Origin: 39-52-133 sp035531075
GTDB lineage: Bacteria > Pseudomonadota > Gammaproteobacteria > Burkholderiales > Gallionellaceae
Length of the DNA stretch: 64,000 bases
Reading direction: 5' to 3'
Assembly: GCA_035531075.1 (NCBI GenBank)
Contig: DATKTO010000018.1
Span: 62,001-126,000, forward strand
The position numbers were made by a program, and so were the translations under genes. This document shows positions 1-7,262 of the stretch, piece by piece. Numbering within the stretch: the stretch's first letter is position 1; every line of letters starts with the position of its first letter. The notes beneath the pieces are model-generated. The model saw only the letters and a list, made by a program, of their open reading frames with translations. It was not told where the DNA came from and searched no databases.

Positions 1-171
1 ATTACAAACATATCGACTCTAAAACAAAATTTTTTGCACTATGAAAATGTTGGAATATTAGGACTGACCCCGTGATTATTATTGATATCTCGCAATATCC
101 AACCTGATAAAATTTGTGACACATGGATAAATATTAAATATATTCAACGAATTAAATACTATCTTCGCAAA

Positions 172-960
172 TCAATCGAGTCCAACCCCATTGATTCCCT
201 TAACCATGCTCTGTAATTTCTGTTTAGCAAAATCCAAGTGCCCTGAGTAAACGTCCAATTGAGCTGAATGCACTCCAGCTTCGAAGCGGGATTTGGCCAT
301 TCTATCTTTAGAGTTTAAATGCAAGTCCTTATATAATTTTTCAAACCTTTCATTCATTTTGCGGGAAAAATATTTTGGTGGTTTGAGCAATGCCGGGTTC
401 AATTTTGCTTTACTAGGGAGTTCAATATATTCCTTTAAAGCAACAATTCGATGTTGTTCAATTTCTGAAATAACATTTTTCAATTCTTTATCAAAATCGG
501 CAAGATCATGGGGGCGAAGTATCTTGAGTCCTGAGGAATTATTTTTCGATTCAAGTATGCAATTAGAAGCATCCTTATATAAATTGTTGTGAACCTTATC
601 ATCAACCTTGGTAAGTTCTACATCTTGATAATTAACTATGCAACCAATGAATACACCACGTGTGAATTCATTCAAAGTAAATTTGCGTAATTGCACGTAA
701 CTTTGTTCAACTAATTTTTCTGATTCTTTAAGTTCAATCTCCTTTCGAGCAATTGCCTCATCCAAAATAGATTTCTGATAGATTGGTAGAACCACAAAAT
801 ATAGGCTTCCTAGAGTAATAACGAACAACCCAAATTGTGAAATATGACTTAAACGCACAAGCCAACGGTCAAAATAATTCTCACGAACTGACTTCTGAGA
901 ATATTTATTCTTCCAACTAGGAGGCTGGTGTGGTATTAAATGTTTACGCCTTAACATCAT
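172..960 (-). CDS. Hypothetical single-pass membrane protein
   Basis: Protein of 262 residues with no family I recognise. A basic N-terminus of about 38 residues precedes one hydrophobic segment (about residues 39-61), followed by a charged, Lys/Glu-rich helical region that probably forms a coiled coil. This suggests a membrane-anchored protein with a large soluble C-terminal part. It starts 21 bp after the stop of the membrane-protein gene at 982-2226 and is probably co-transcribed with it. Base composition is clearly more AT-rich than the genes from 2.3 kb onward, which suggests lateral acquisition. Two adjacent ATG codons could serve as start. The gene is likely real because it is long, has one plausible topology and shares the bias of its partner; the function is unknown. 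Confidence 0.6.
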   Translation of the reverse strand: MMLRRKHLIPHQPPSWKNKYSQKSVRENYFDRWLVRLSHISQFGLFVITLGSLYFVVLPIYQKSILDEAIARKEIELKESEKLVEQSYVQLRKFTLNEFTRGVFIGCIVNYQDVELTKVDDKVHNNLYKDASNCILESKNNSSGLKILRPHDLADFDKELKNVISEIEQHRIVALKEYIELPSKAKLNPALLKPPKYFSRKMNERFEKLYKDLHLNSKDRMAKSRFEAGVHSAQLDVYSGHLDFAKQKLQSMVKGINGVGLD

Positions 961-981
961 TTTTAATAAGCATCTGAATTA

Positions 982-2226
982 TCACTTACTCCATTTCATT
1001 TCGATCAACTCCACATTTTCTCGCGGTATGGCGTAGGCTAGTTTATTTATCTTGCTTAGGGCAAAAATAAAATTATTATTTGCAGCAATCACAACTAACG
1101 AATCACTTTTTTCAGATAGTGGTTTCTTGAGCGATATTTTTAAAGTGTCTCTATTTGACCAATTGCCAGCTTTTAATTCTTGAATTTGTTGAAATAGGGA
1201 TACTCCCGTATAGATGATAAAGGTAAAAAGTGCCACCAAAAATACCTGTACGGATAATGGCCTTTTAAAAAACATATAAGCGAGTTGTTCTGCAAGCCAA
1301 TATGCAGCAATAACTCCCAATAGTTTCATATTAGAAAAATTAGGCATGTCATTGTATAGCCCCCACACAACATTGGCGGAAAGCGCTATTACAAGAATAA
1401 ATAACAATTTTCCTTCTCTTGATCTTTGTTCGCGCTGAAGCCGATATATCAATCTCGACTTCATGCTGCCTTCACGCAAACCAAACACAAACATAACCAA
1501 TCCAAAGACTGTTGGAATGGCAGCATGGTGAATTTGTTCAATGCTCGCCGCAAGATAATCTGGGAGTGAAAAGAAAAGTGAAACATCAATTCCAAAGGAG
1601 CCGAGCAATATTGATGTGTAGAGAAAACCTGAGAGAACAAATAATGCGGATATAACGCCTATTAGGCCAATCAGATTTGATAGTTGAAAGTCAATTTTTA
1701 GAGATGATCGTTCTGCTAATGCTGATCGAATAACAGAAAAACGCTTCTTCAACTTTGCATGAATTTTGTATATGTTATTAACTTCGAGAGGCTGTGCATT
1801 GGGGACAAACTGTCGAGCATCTTTAAGGCCACTATCTTTCCTTTCCTCATCTTTAAGTATGGATGCGGCGAATGCCTCTGCAAGAAAATAGGTAGCAATT
1901 ACTTCGCAAGCGCTTTGGGATTGCTTACAGCGGTCAAGTAATTGAGTGGCCAAATCACTTCGTAAATGTGCCGTATTTTCTATCCCTTCAATCATCTGGC
2001 GCTGCGTTAAATTGCGTGAGACATATTCCACTAGCGCGTCATCATCATCGTTCTCACCAATTTGCAACAAAAAAGGCTCGAGAATTCTAACCTCAGCGTC
2101 TAGAACACGGGCACACAATACTTTGAGATCAAGAGCTTTTTTAAACGCTGATCTTTGCGCCCAGTAAAACACTTTCCAAAGAGTTAGATACGTCCAGTTA
2201 CTTAGTTTCTCAAGAAAATGTTTCAT
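982..2226 (-). CDS. Hypothetical multi-pass membrane protein
   Basis: Protein of 414 residues, family not recognised. The first 180 or so residues are soluble and helical, rich in Glu, Arg and Ala. About five hydrophobic segments then lie between residues 185 and 345, and a soluble tail of about 60 residues ends the protein; the tail looks beta-rich and contains the stretch SLVVIAANNNFIFAL. It is the first gene of a two-gene AT-rich unit with the single-pass protein just downstream. A soluble N-terminal region fused to a membrane block would fit a sensor or effector, but nothing in the sequence names a function. Confidence 0.6.
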   Translation of the reverse strand: MKHFLEKLSNWTYLTLWKVFYWAQRSAFKKALDLKVLCARVLDAEVRILEPFLLQIGENDDDDALVEYVSRNLTQRQMIEGIENTAHLRSDLATQLLDRCKQSQSACEVIATYFLAEAFAASILKDEERKDSGLKDARQFVPNAQPLEVNNIYKIHAKLKKRFSVIRSALAERSSLKIDFQLSNLIGLIGVISALFVLSGFLYTSILLGSFGIDVSLFFSLPDYLAASIEQIHHAAIPTVFGLVMFVFGLREGSMKSRLIYRLQREQRSREGKLLFILVIALSANVVWGLYNDMPNFSNMKLLGVIAAYWLAEQLAYMFFKRPLSVQVFLVALFTFIIYTGVSLFQQIQELKAGNWSNRDTLKISLKKPLSEKSDSLVVIAANNNFIFALSKINKLAYAIPRENVELIEMKWSK

Positions 2227-2281
2227 TCGTAAGTTACACGGCGCAGGAAATCAATGGGATCAGACTCGATTGATACCATCA

Positions 2282-2602
2282 TCAACCAGGAACCGCCCAC
2301 GTGTTATTCTTCCCGATCTCTTCATGCACCCACGCAGGATCAAGGTCTGCACCATTCGGCCAGGTCAGCGCACCGAGCTCGATGTTTACCTGCAGGAATA
2401 ACTGGGCGTCTTTGAGTTCTGCATACATACCTGCCTCAGGACTATTCACCAGCGCAGACATATCCACAATGCCGCTGGTGCCGTCATTGCATGTGATTGA
2501 GAGCCGATAGCCCGGCAGTACGTTTACAGCGCGTACACGCCAAGGTGCCGCTGCCTTTAATCCAATGGCGAGATTTTCTTGGGTAACTGTTTCGATTGAC
2601 AT
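2282..2602 (-). CDS. DUF2442 domain protein
   Basis: Protein of 106 residues resembling DUF2442: it has the pattern of a short beta protein with the core YRLSITCNDGTSGIVDMSAL followed by the TWPNGADLDPAWVHEE type ending typical of the family. The chosen ATG (at 2602) has a GGAGG about 10 bases upstream; an in-frame codon at 2647 would give 15 extra residues of poor quality. It overlaps the DUF4160 gene by 46 bp. The two families are commonly encoded side by side, and the arrangement resembles a toxin-antitoxin pair, but no activity can be read from the sequence. Confidence 0.75.
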   Translation of the reverse strand: MSIETVTQENLAIGLKAAAPWRVRAVNVLPGYRLSITCNDGTSGIVDMSALVNSPEAGMYAELKDAQLFLQVNIELGALTWPNGADLDPAWVHEEIGKNNTWAVPG

Positions 2603-2817
2603 AGATTCCAATCCTCCATTAACTCGGCACGATGCAGTGCCGCCCATTCAAGCACGAGTGCCTGCGCGCGTCTTGGCAGGCTGCCCTTGATTATCTCCAG
2701 TGTCCGTATGTCGACCAGTGCTTCATGTTCGCCATACAGCGCATGAAAATGGGGAGGTGCATGCTCCCGCCAGAACATCTGGATCACGATCCCGAAAAAC
2801 TGGCTAATGGTTGGCAT
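2557..2817 (-). CDS. DUF4160 domain protein
   Basis: Protein of 86 residues that fits DUF4160. It begins with PTISQFFGIVIQMFWREH and contains the family-typical APPHFHALYGEHEALVDI segment, then a helical C-terminal half. Members are small proteins of unknown function usually paired with DUF2442, as here, where the two reading frames overlap. The overlap implies translational coupling. Whether the pair is a toxin-antitoxin module is unproven. Confidence 0.75.
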   Translation of the reverse strand: MPTISQFFGIVIQMFWREHAPPHFHALYGEHEALVDIRTLEIIKGSLPRRAQALVLEWAALHRAELMEDWNLCQSKQLPKKISPLD

Positions 2818-2895
2818 ACGCTCTCCCCTTGTTGCTGCTTAGTTTAGCAGGTAATCACCCGCACCCCCAGCCTTACGCCAGCGGGGGAGGGCTTA

Positions 2896-2921
2896 CCCTT
2901 CGACAGGCTCAGGGCGAACGG
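2896..2921. repeat. Short interspersed hairpin repeat (CCCTTCGACAGGCTCAGGGC type)
   Basis: The sequence CCCTTCGACAGGCTCAGGGC followed by GAACGG folds as a small hairpin (CCCT/AGGG). It matches a motif often seen between genes in proteobacterial genomes. It lies between ettA and the DUF4160 gene, beside a C-rich/G-rich inverted pair (about 2868-2890), and may help terminate ettA transcription. Confidence 0.5.
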
Positions 2922-2932
2922 CGTTTTATTAG

Positions 2933-2956
2933 CGGCTTATCGGCTAATCGGCTTAT
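2933..2956. repeat. Three tandem 8-bp units at the ettA stop codon
   Basis: The plus strand reads CGGCTTAT, CGGCTAAT, CGGCTTAT in direct succession. The first unit supplies the TAA stop of ettA and the other two encode its last residues. A microsatellite-like repeat here could change the C-terminus by slippage. Confidence 0.6.
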
Positions 2957-4601
2957 ACCGAATCCGCTTGGGCTTGGCCCCCTCTTCACCCAGACGCTTC
3001 CTCTTGTCCGCTTCGTATTCCTGGTAGTTGCCATCAAAGAAGCTCCATTTGGAATCGCCTTCCGCAGCCAAAATGTGGGTGGCGATACGGTCGAGGAACC
3101 AGCGGTTGTGCGAGATGACGGCCACGCAGCCGGCGAACTCCAGCAGCGCATCTTCCAGCGCGCGCAGGGTTTCCACGTCGAGGTCGTTTGACGGTTCGTC
3201 GAGCAGCAGCACATTGCCGCCGGAGATAAGGGTTTGCGCCAGGTGCAGGCGGCCGCGCTCACCGCCGGAGAGCTGGCCGACGAGCTTGGCCTGGTCGCCG
3301 CCCTTGAAGTTGAAGCGGCCGATGTAGGCGCGCGCCGGGGTTTCGTATTTGCCCACAGTCAAAATGTCGTTGCCACCGGAGATGGCGTCGAATACGGTTT
3401 TGTCGGCTTGCAGTGAATCGCGCGCCTGGTCGACGTGCGCGATCTTGACAGTCTGGCCGATTTTCACGGTGCCGCTGTCGGGTTGCTCTTTGCCGGTGAT
3501 CAGCTTGAACAGCGTGGATTTACCGGCGCCGTTGGGGCCGATGATACCGACGATGGCGCCGGGCGGCACTTTGAAGCTGAAGTTGTCGATCAGCAGGCGG
3601 TCGCCATAGGCTTTGGAAACACCGTCAAACTCGATGACTTCATTGCCCAGACGTTCGCCCACGGGGATGAAGATCTCCTGGGTTTCGTTGCGCGCCTGGT
3701 GTTCTTGCGAATTAAGCTCTTCAAATCTTGCAATACGTGCCTTGGATTTAGCCTGACGCGCCTTGGGGTTTTGGCGTACCCATTCCAGTTCCTGCTTCAT
3801 CGCCTTGGAATGCGCGTCGAGTTGCTTCTGTTCCTGCGCCAGACGCTCGCCCTTCTGCTCCAGCCAGCTGGAGTAGTTGCCTTTCCATGGTATGCCGTGG
3901 CCGCGGTCGAGTTCCAAGATCCACTCGGCGGCGTTGTCGAGGAAGTAACGGTCGTGGGTAACGGCCACCACGGTGCCGGGGAAGCGCACCAGGAATTGCT
4001 CCAGCCACTCCACCGATTCGGCATCGAGGTGGTTGGTGGGTTCGTCCAGCAGCAGCATGTCGGGCTTTTCCAGCAGCAGCTTGCACAGCGCAACGCGGCG
4101 CTTTTCACCACCGGAAAGGTTCTTGACCACGGCATCCCATTCCGGCAGACGCAAGGCATCGGCGGCGATTTCCATCTGATGGTTGGAATCGCTGCCTGAG
4201 GTGGCGAGAATGGCTTCGAGGCGCGCCTGTTCGGCGGCCAAGGCGTCAAAGTCGGCGTTTTCATCGGCATAGGCGGCATACACTTCGTCCAGCTTGGCCT
4301 GTGCCTGCATCACTTCTCCGAGGGCTGACTCCACTTCCTGGCGCACGGTCCAGTCCGGATTCAGCGCTGGTTCCTGCGGCAGGTAGCCGATTTTGATATT
4401 GGGCTCGCGCTGCACTTCGCCGTCGAATTCCTTGTCCACGCCGGCCATGATGCGCAGCACGGTGGATTTGCCCGAGCCGTTCAAGCCTAGCAGGCCGATC
4501 TTGGCGCCGGGGAAGAAGCTGAGGGAGATGTCCTTGATGATTTGACGCTTGGGAGGGACGACTTTGCTCACGCGGAGCATGGACATTACATATTGGGCCA
4601 T
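2937..4601 (-). CDS. ettA: Energy-dependent translational throttle protein EttA (ABC-F ATPase)
   Basis: ABC-F family protein of 554 residues with no membrane segment. Two ATP-binding domains are visible: Walker A GLNGSGKST and GPNGAGKST, signature LSGGE in both, and Walker B LLLDEPTNHLD and LLLDEPSNDLD. The linker between them carries the basic segment KARQAKSKARIARFEEL typical of EttA. The family binds the ribosomal E site and gates entry into the elongation cycle according to ATP/ADP ratio. The start is placed at MAQYVMSMLRVSK, where known EttA proteins begin; the upstream in-frame ATG at 4748 would add 49 unrelated residues. The stop codon lies in a short tandem repeat. Confidence 0.95.
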   Translation of the reverse strand: MAQYVMSMLRVSKVVPPKRQIIKDISLSFFPGAKIGLLGLNGSGKSTVLRIMAGVDKEFDGEVQREPNIKIGYLPQEPALNPDWTVRQEVESALGEVMQAQAKLDEVYAAYADENADFDALAAEQARLEAILATSGSDSNHQMEIAADALRLPEWDAVVKNLSGGEKRRVALCKLLLEKPDMLLLDEPTNHLDAESVEWLEQFLVRFPGTVVAVTHDRYFLDNAAEWILELDRGHGIPWKGNYSSWLEQKGERLAQEQKQLDAHSKAMKQELEWVRQNPKARQAKSKARIARFEELNSQEHQARNETQEIFIPVGERLGNEVIEFDGVSKAYGDRLLIDNFSFKVPPGAIVGIIGPNGAGKSTLFKLITGKEQPDSGTVKIGQTVKIAHVDQARDSLQADKTVFDAISGGNDILTVGKYETPARAYIGRFNFKGGDQAKLVGQLSGGERGRLHLAQTLISGGNVLLLDEPSNDLDVETLRALEDALLEFAGCVAVISHNRWFLDRIATHILAAEGDSKWSFFDGNYQEYEADKRKRLGEEGAKPKRIRYKPISR

Positions 4602-5267
4602 GATGTGTTTCTCGGTGCAATTGGAAAGGGCGAAGCTTAACCCAGTGCGCGGGGTTTGGGGAGGGTGATTCAATGCGCAATGTGATGAGAAGACCCGCTG
4701 CGGACGATTATTTTTCAAAAATGAGCGGTCTTTGATTTCATTCAGCAATTGGCTGGCGAAAAAATCAGGCTCTGCGACACGTCAAAAAAGTACGCTAAAA
4801 GACATTGACAAAGCAAAATAATCCACAAACCTAGCAAATACGCAGCTTCGGCAGGAATATTCTCATCAATGCGACAGTAAAAATATATCCTGTTGAATAT
4901 ATTGAATTAATTAGGTGGTACAAAAAATAGGCAGGTCAAAAAAAGGGTTTCCGGAGAGGGAGTTAGCACTCGGCAAAACGAGTCATCCACAAAGTTATCC
5001 ACAGATTTTGTGCATAAATAAAAAACTGCTTTGCCAGTTACAAGTTAGATCGATTTTGAGGAAATCATATTAAAAATCGAATGCCCTGCGGGTCGAAAAT
5101 GCCCGGGGATTTTTTGGCGCAGCTTGCAGTTTTTTTCGCCAAGGATGAGTGAGAGGACAAACCGAAAAAGCCCATCGCCGTACTTTTTTGGAAATTTCAA
5201 GTCTTGCCCCAGCGCGATCAGGCAGCCTGCACAAACTGCCCGCGCAAATTCCACTTCAATCCCTCTT
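4602..5267. other. Intergenic region of 666 bp with DnaA-box element A
   Basis: No convincing gene is seen. The region should hold the ettA promoter (minus strand) and contains a repeat element described separately (4811-5040). The short open frames across 5045-5290 have no recognisable product or ribosome binding site. Confidence 0.6.
4811..5040 (+). repeat. DnaA-box repeat element, copy A
   Basis: Aligns without gaps to 57164-57393 over about 205 bp. Conserved blocks at identical spacing are AATAATCCACAA (4817-4828), AGCTT and GCAGG (4844-4855), AAAAAAGGGTT (about 4940-4950), GAGTTA (about 4960), and a 30-bp block (4988-5017) with one mismatch. The core has DnaA-type boxes: imperfect TCATCCACA (4983-4991), perfect TTATCCACA (4995-5003) and the inverted perfect box TGTGCATAA (5009-5017). 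An outlying near-box TAATCCACA is at 4819-4827. Confidence 0.75.
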
Positions 5268-6407
5268 TTATTGCACCATGCTTCCGGCAAGCGCGAGGCA
5301 TTTCATCAGTCTTTGATTTTGGATGCCTTTAACCATTTTCGTAGCTTCAATTTCCCTGCCCTCAAGGATGGCGGGAACCAGCATCTTCTCGCGTGTTTCC
5401 TTGAAGGCATTCCAGTTTTCAATGAGCTGATTGAGGTGTGCTTCTTTGCCTACAGGCGCACGTATTTTTTTAATTTCCTCGCTCACCGCATCCGCCGTAT
5501 CCTTAACCAGTTTTTGCTGGTCTGCACCGCGTTTATCCTTGTTGCGCAGCATGACGAGCAATGAATCTCTCGCCGCGTTCAGCTTGTCCCGGAATTCCTC
5601 TATGCCGCCCTCGATTGTCGGTGGCACCAGGCTATAGTTATTGAGTTCCTTGTTAAGCGCCAGGATTCTTGAGAGCCTTTCCTGTTGCACGCCCTGCGCG
5701 ATCCTGCTGGCTTCTGCATCGTTATTCGTCAGGAGCAAAGGCACCAATACCTTCTCGCGTGTTTGCTTGAAGGCGCTCCAGGTATCGGCCAGTTCTTTGA
5801 ACTCGGCCTCTTTTCCAGCCGGTGCCCGCATGTCTGCCAGCTTGACGCTGACTTCATCCGCCGTATCCTTAACCAGTTTTTGCTGCTCGGCACCGCGCTT
5901 GTTCGGACTGTGCATCATGGTGAGCAATGACATTCTGGCTTCGCTCAGCCTTAATCCCAATTCAAGGAATCCGCTGCCGTAAGCCTTTGCCGTTATCTTC
6001 TGGTCTTCAAGCTCCCTTAACAGAGCCATGCATTTCGTGTACCTGGTTTTCTGGATGCCCCACACCAGCTTCCTGGCCGTTGCATCGTCACCATTGAGGA
6101 GAGCGGGAACCAGCTGTTTCTCGCGCGTCTCCTTGAAGGCATTCCAGGTTTCCAGCAGTTCGTTGTAGCGACCTTCTTTTCCAACCGGCGCTTTCATTTT
6201 TGCAAGCCCGGCACTCACCGCATCCGCCGTATCTTTTACCAATTTTTGCTGCTTGGCACCGCGCTGGTCTTCATAAAAAAACATGGTGACCATGGAGGTT
6301 CGCGCCTCACTCAACTTGCTTCTCAAATCGTCAAATTCACTCGCGTGAGCCAACTGCAGCATTGAGGACAGCACAACTGTGGCGAAAAATACTGATAACT
6401 TATTCAA
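5268..6407 (-). CDS. Periplasmic protein with three tandem helical-bundle domains
   Basis: Protein of 379 residues with a signal peptide (about residues 1-22, ending AHA). The mature part is three copies of one domain of about 122 residues: QQKLVKDTAD recurs at about 53, 175 and 298, and WNAFKETREK or WSAFKQTREK at about 88, 210 and 332. Each copy is predicted all-helical and resembles the four-helix periplasmic sensor fold of chemoreceptors (4HB_MCP type), but there is no membrane anchor or output domain. A solute-binding or sensing role is possible; I do not recognise a named family. Copies 1 and 3 are more alike than copy 2, which suggests stepwise duplication. Confidence 0.8.
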   Translation of the reverse strand: MNKLSVFFATVVLSSMLQLAHASEFDDLRSKLSEARTSMVTMFFYEDQRGAKQQKLVKDTADAVSAGLAKMKAPVGKEGRYNELLETWNAFKETREKQLVPALLNGDDATARKLVWGIQKTRYTKCMALLRELEDQKITAKAYGSGFLELGLRLSEARMSLLTMMHSPNKRGAEQQKLVKDTADEVSVKLADMRAPAGKEAEFKELADTWSAFKQTREKVLVPLLLTNNDAEASRIAQGVQQERLSRILALNKELNNYSLVPPTIEGGIEEFRDKLNAARDSLLVMLRNKDKRGADQQKLVKDTADAVSEEIKKIRAPVGKEAHLNQLIENWNAFKETREKMLVPAILEGREIEATKMVKGIQNQRLMKCLALAGSMVQ

Positions 6408-6750
6408 GACGTTTCCTTTCTTGAGACAAAATCAATCGCGGCAAGCAAAACTGGTTTAATTTTACTCTGCTCCAATGGTTTGAGGGCTTAATTAGGTAGA
6501 TTTTATCCACATGTTTGACATGGCAAAGTGGCAGGCTGCGCGCTTGCCCAGCAGCGCACATGGCAGGGATCGTTGAATTTTCCCTGCGGGTGCTGTGAGC
6601 AAGGGATGGCATCAGGGGAGGCTGGATGCGCTCTGAACGGGGATATGCTTGAAGTGGCTTTTGGCGGGAACCTTGTTTTTCAGCGTTGCCTTGAAAAGAA
6701 TCAGGTCTGGATGATTAATTGATCCAACATTGCCAACTTGCCAGGGATGA
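6408..6750. other. Intergenic region with one perfect DnaA box
   Basis: 343 bp with no supported gene. It contains a perfect DnaA box TTATCCACA at 6503-6511, about 95 bp upstream of the three-domain periplasmic protein. Small open frames on both strands have no recognisable product. Confidence 0.5.
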
Positions 6751-6942
6751 TTAGTTGATAGGCTCAAAGCGATGAACTATCTTTCCTTCATGCTCCAGCA
6801 ACTCGAAAAAAACATCGCGCGGCCTGACCCAGGTTGAACCATCGTGGGCGCGGTAAATAACCATGACGATCTGGGGATTCGATTCAAGTTTTGCCTCGCA
6901 AATCAAATCATAAATACCGCCCTTATAGTGCTTGTATTTCAT
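6751..6942 (-). CDS. DUF1653 domain protein
   Basis: Small protein of 63 residues matching DUF1653: it begins KYKHYKGGIYDLICEA and carries the diagnostic VMVIYRAHDGSTWVRPRDVF, ending in a short acidic and aromatic tail. Family members are short, soluble and of unknown function. It stands alone between an intergenic region and tRNA-Thr. Confidence 0.8.
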   Translation of the reverse strand: MKYKHYKGGIYDLICEAKLESNPQIVMVIYRAHDGSTWVRPRDVFFELLEHEGKIVHRFEPIN

Positions 6943-7049
6943 AATTCGTACCTCAAAAATGCGACTTGCCCGCGATACAACATGGCAGCACGATGAGCAG
7001 CCCGTGCTTGTTCCTCAGGGGCATGCCCTCATGCGGCTTGGGCAATGAT

Positions 7050-7124
7050 TGGTGCCGGGTGCAAGAATCGAACTTGCGACTAAGCGTTACGAGTGCCTTG
7101 TTTTACCACTAGAACTAACCCGGC
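7050..7124 (-). tRNA. tRNA-Thr (CGU anticodon)
   Basis: The reverse complement starts GCCGGGT and ends ACCCGGC, then discriminator A and an encoded CCA (7050-7052). The T arm is GCAAG-TTCGATT-CTTGC and the anticodon loop reads CTCGTAA, giving CGU, which reads ACG (Thr). The anticodon stem has one A-C mismatch and one G-U pair, and the D stem is weak, but the cloverleaf is otherwise complete. Confidence 0.93.
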
Positions 7125-7262
7125 TGAAATTATTTTCAGGACAAGTTTACCACCCGATGACAGTTGCATGTAAAGTCATAAATCAGAAAATGCGCAAAAT
7201 CCTTATTTATGGCGATGGTATGATTCGCACCGAAAAAAACAACCGATCGACTAAGGAACAAA

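Noticed and set aside
3435..4199. 254-codon open frame opposite ettA
   Set aside because: Antisense shadow of ettA without motifs.
4602..4748. Upstream start for ettA (49 extra residues)
   Set aside because: The extension has no similarity to EttA, and the family begins at MAQYVMSMLRVSK.
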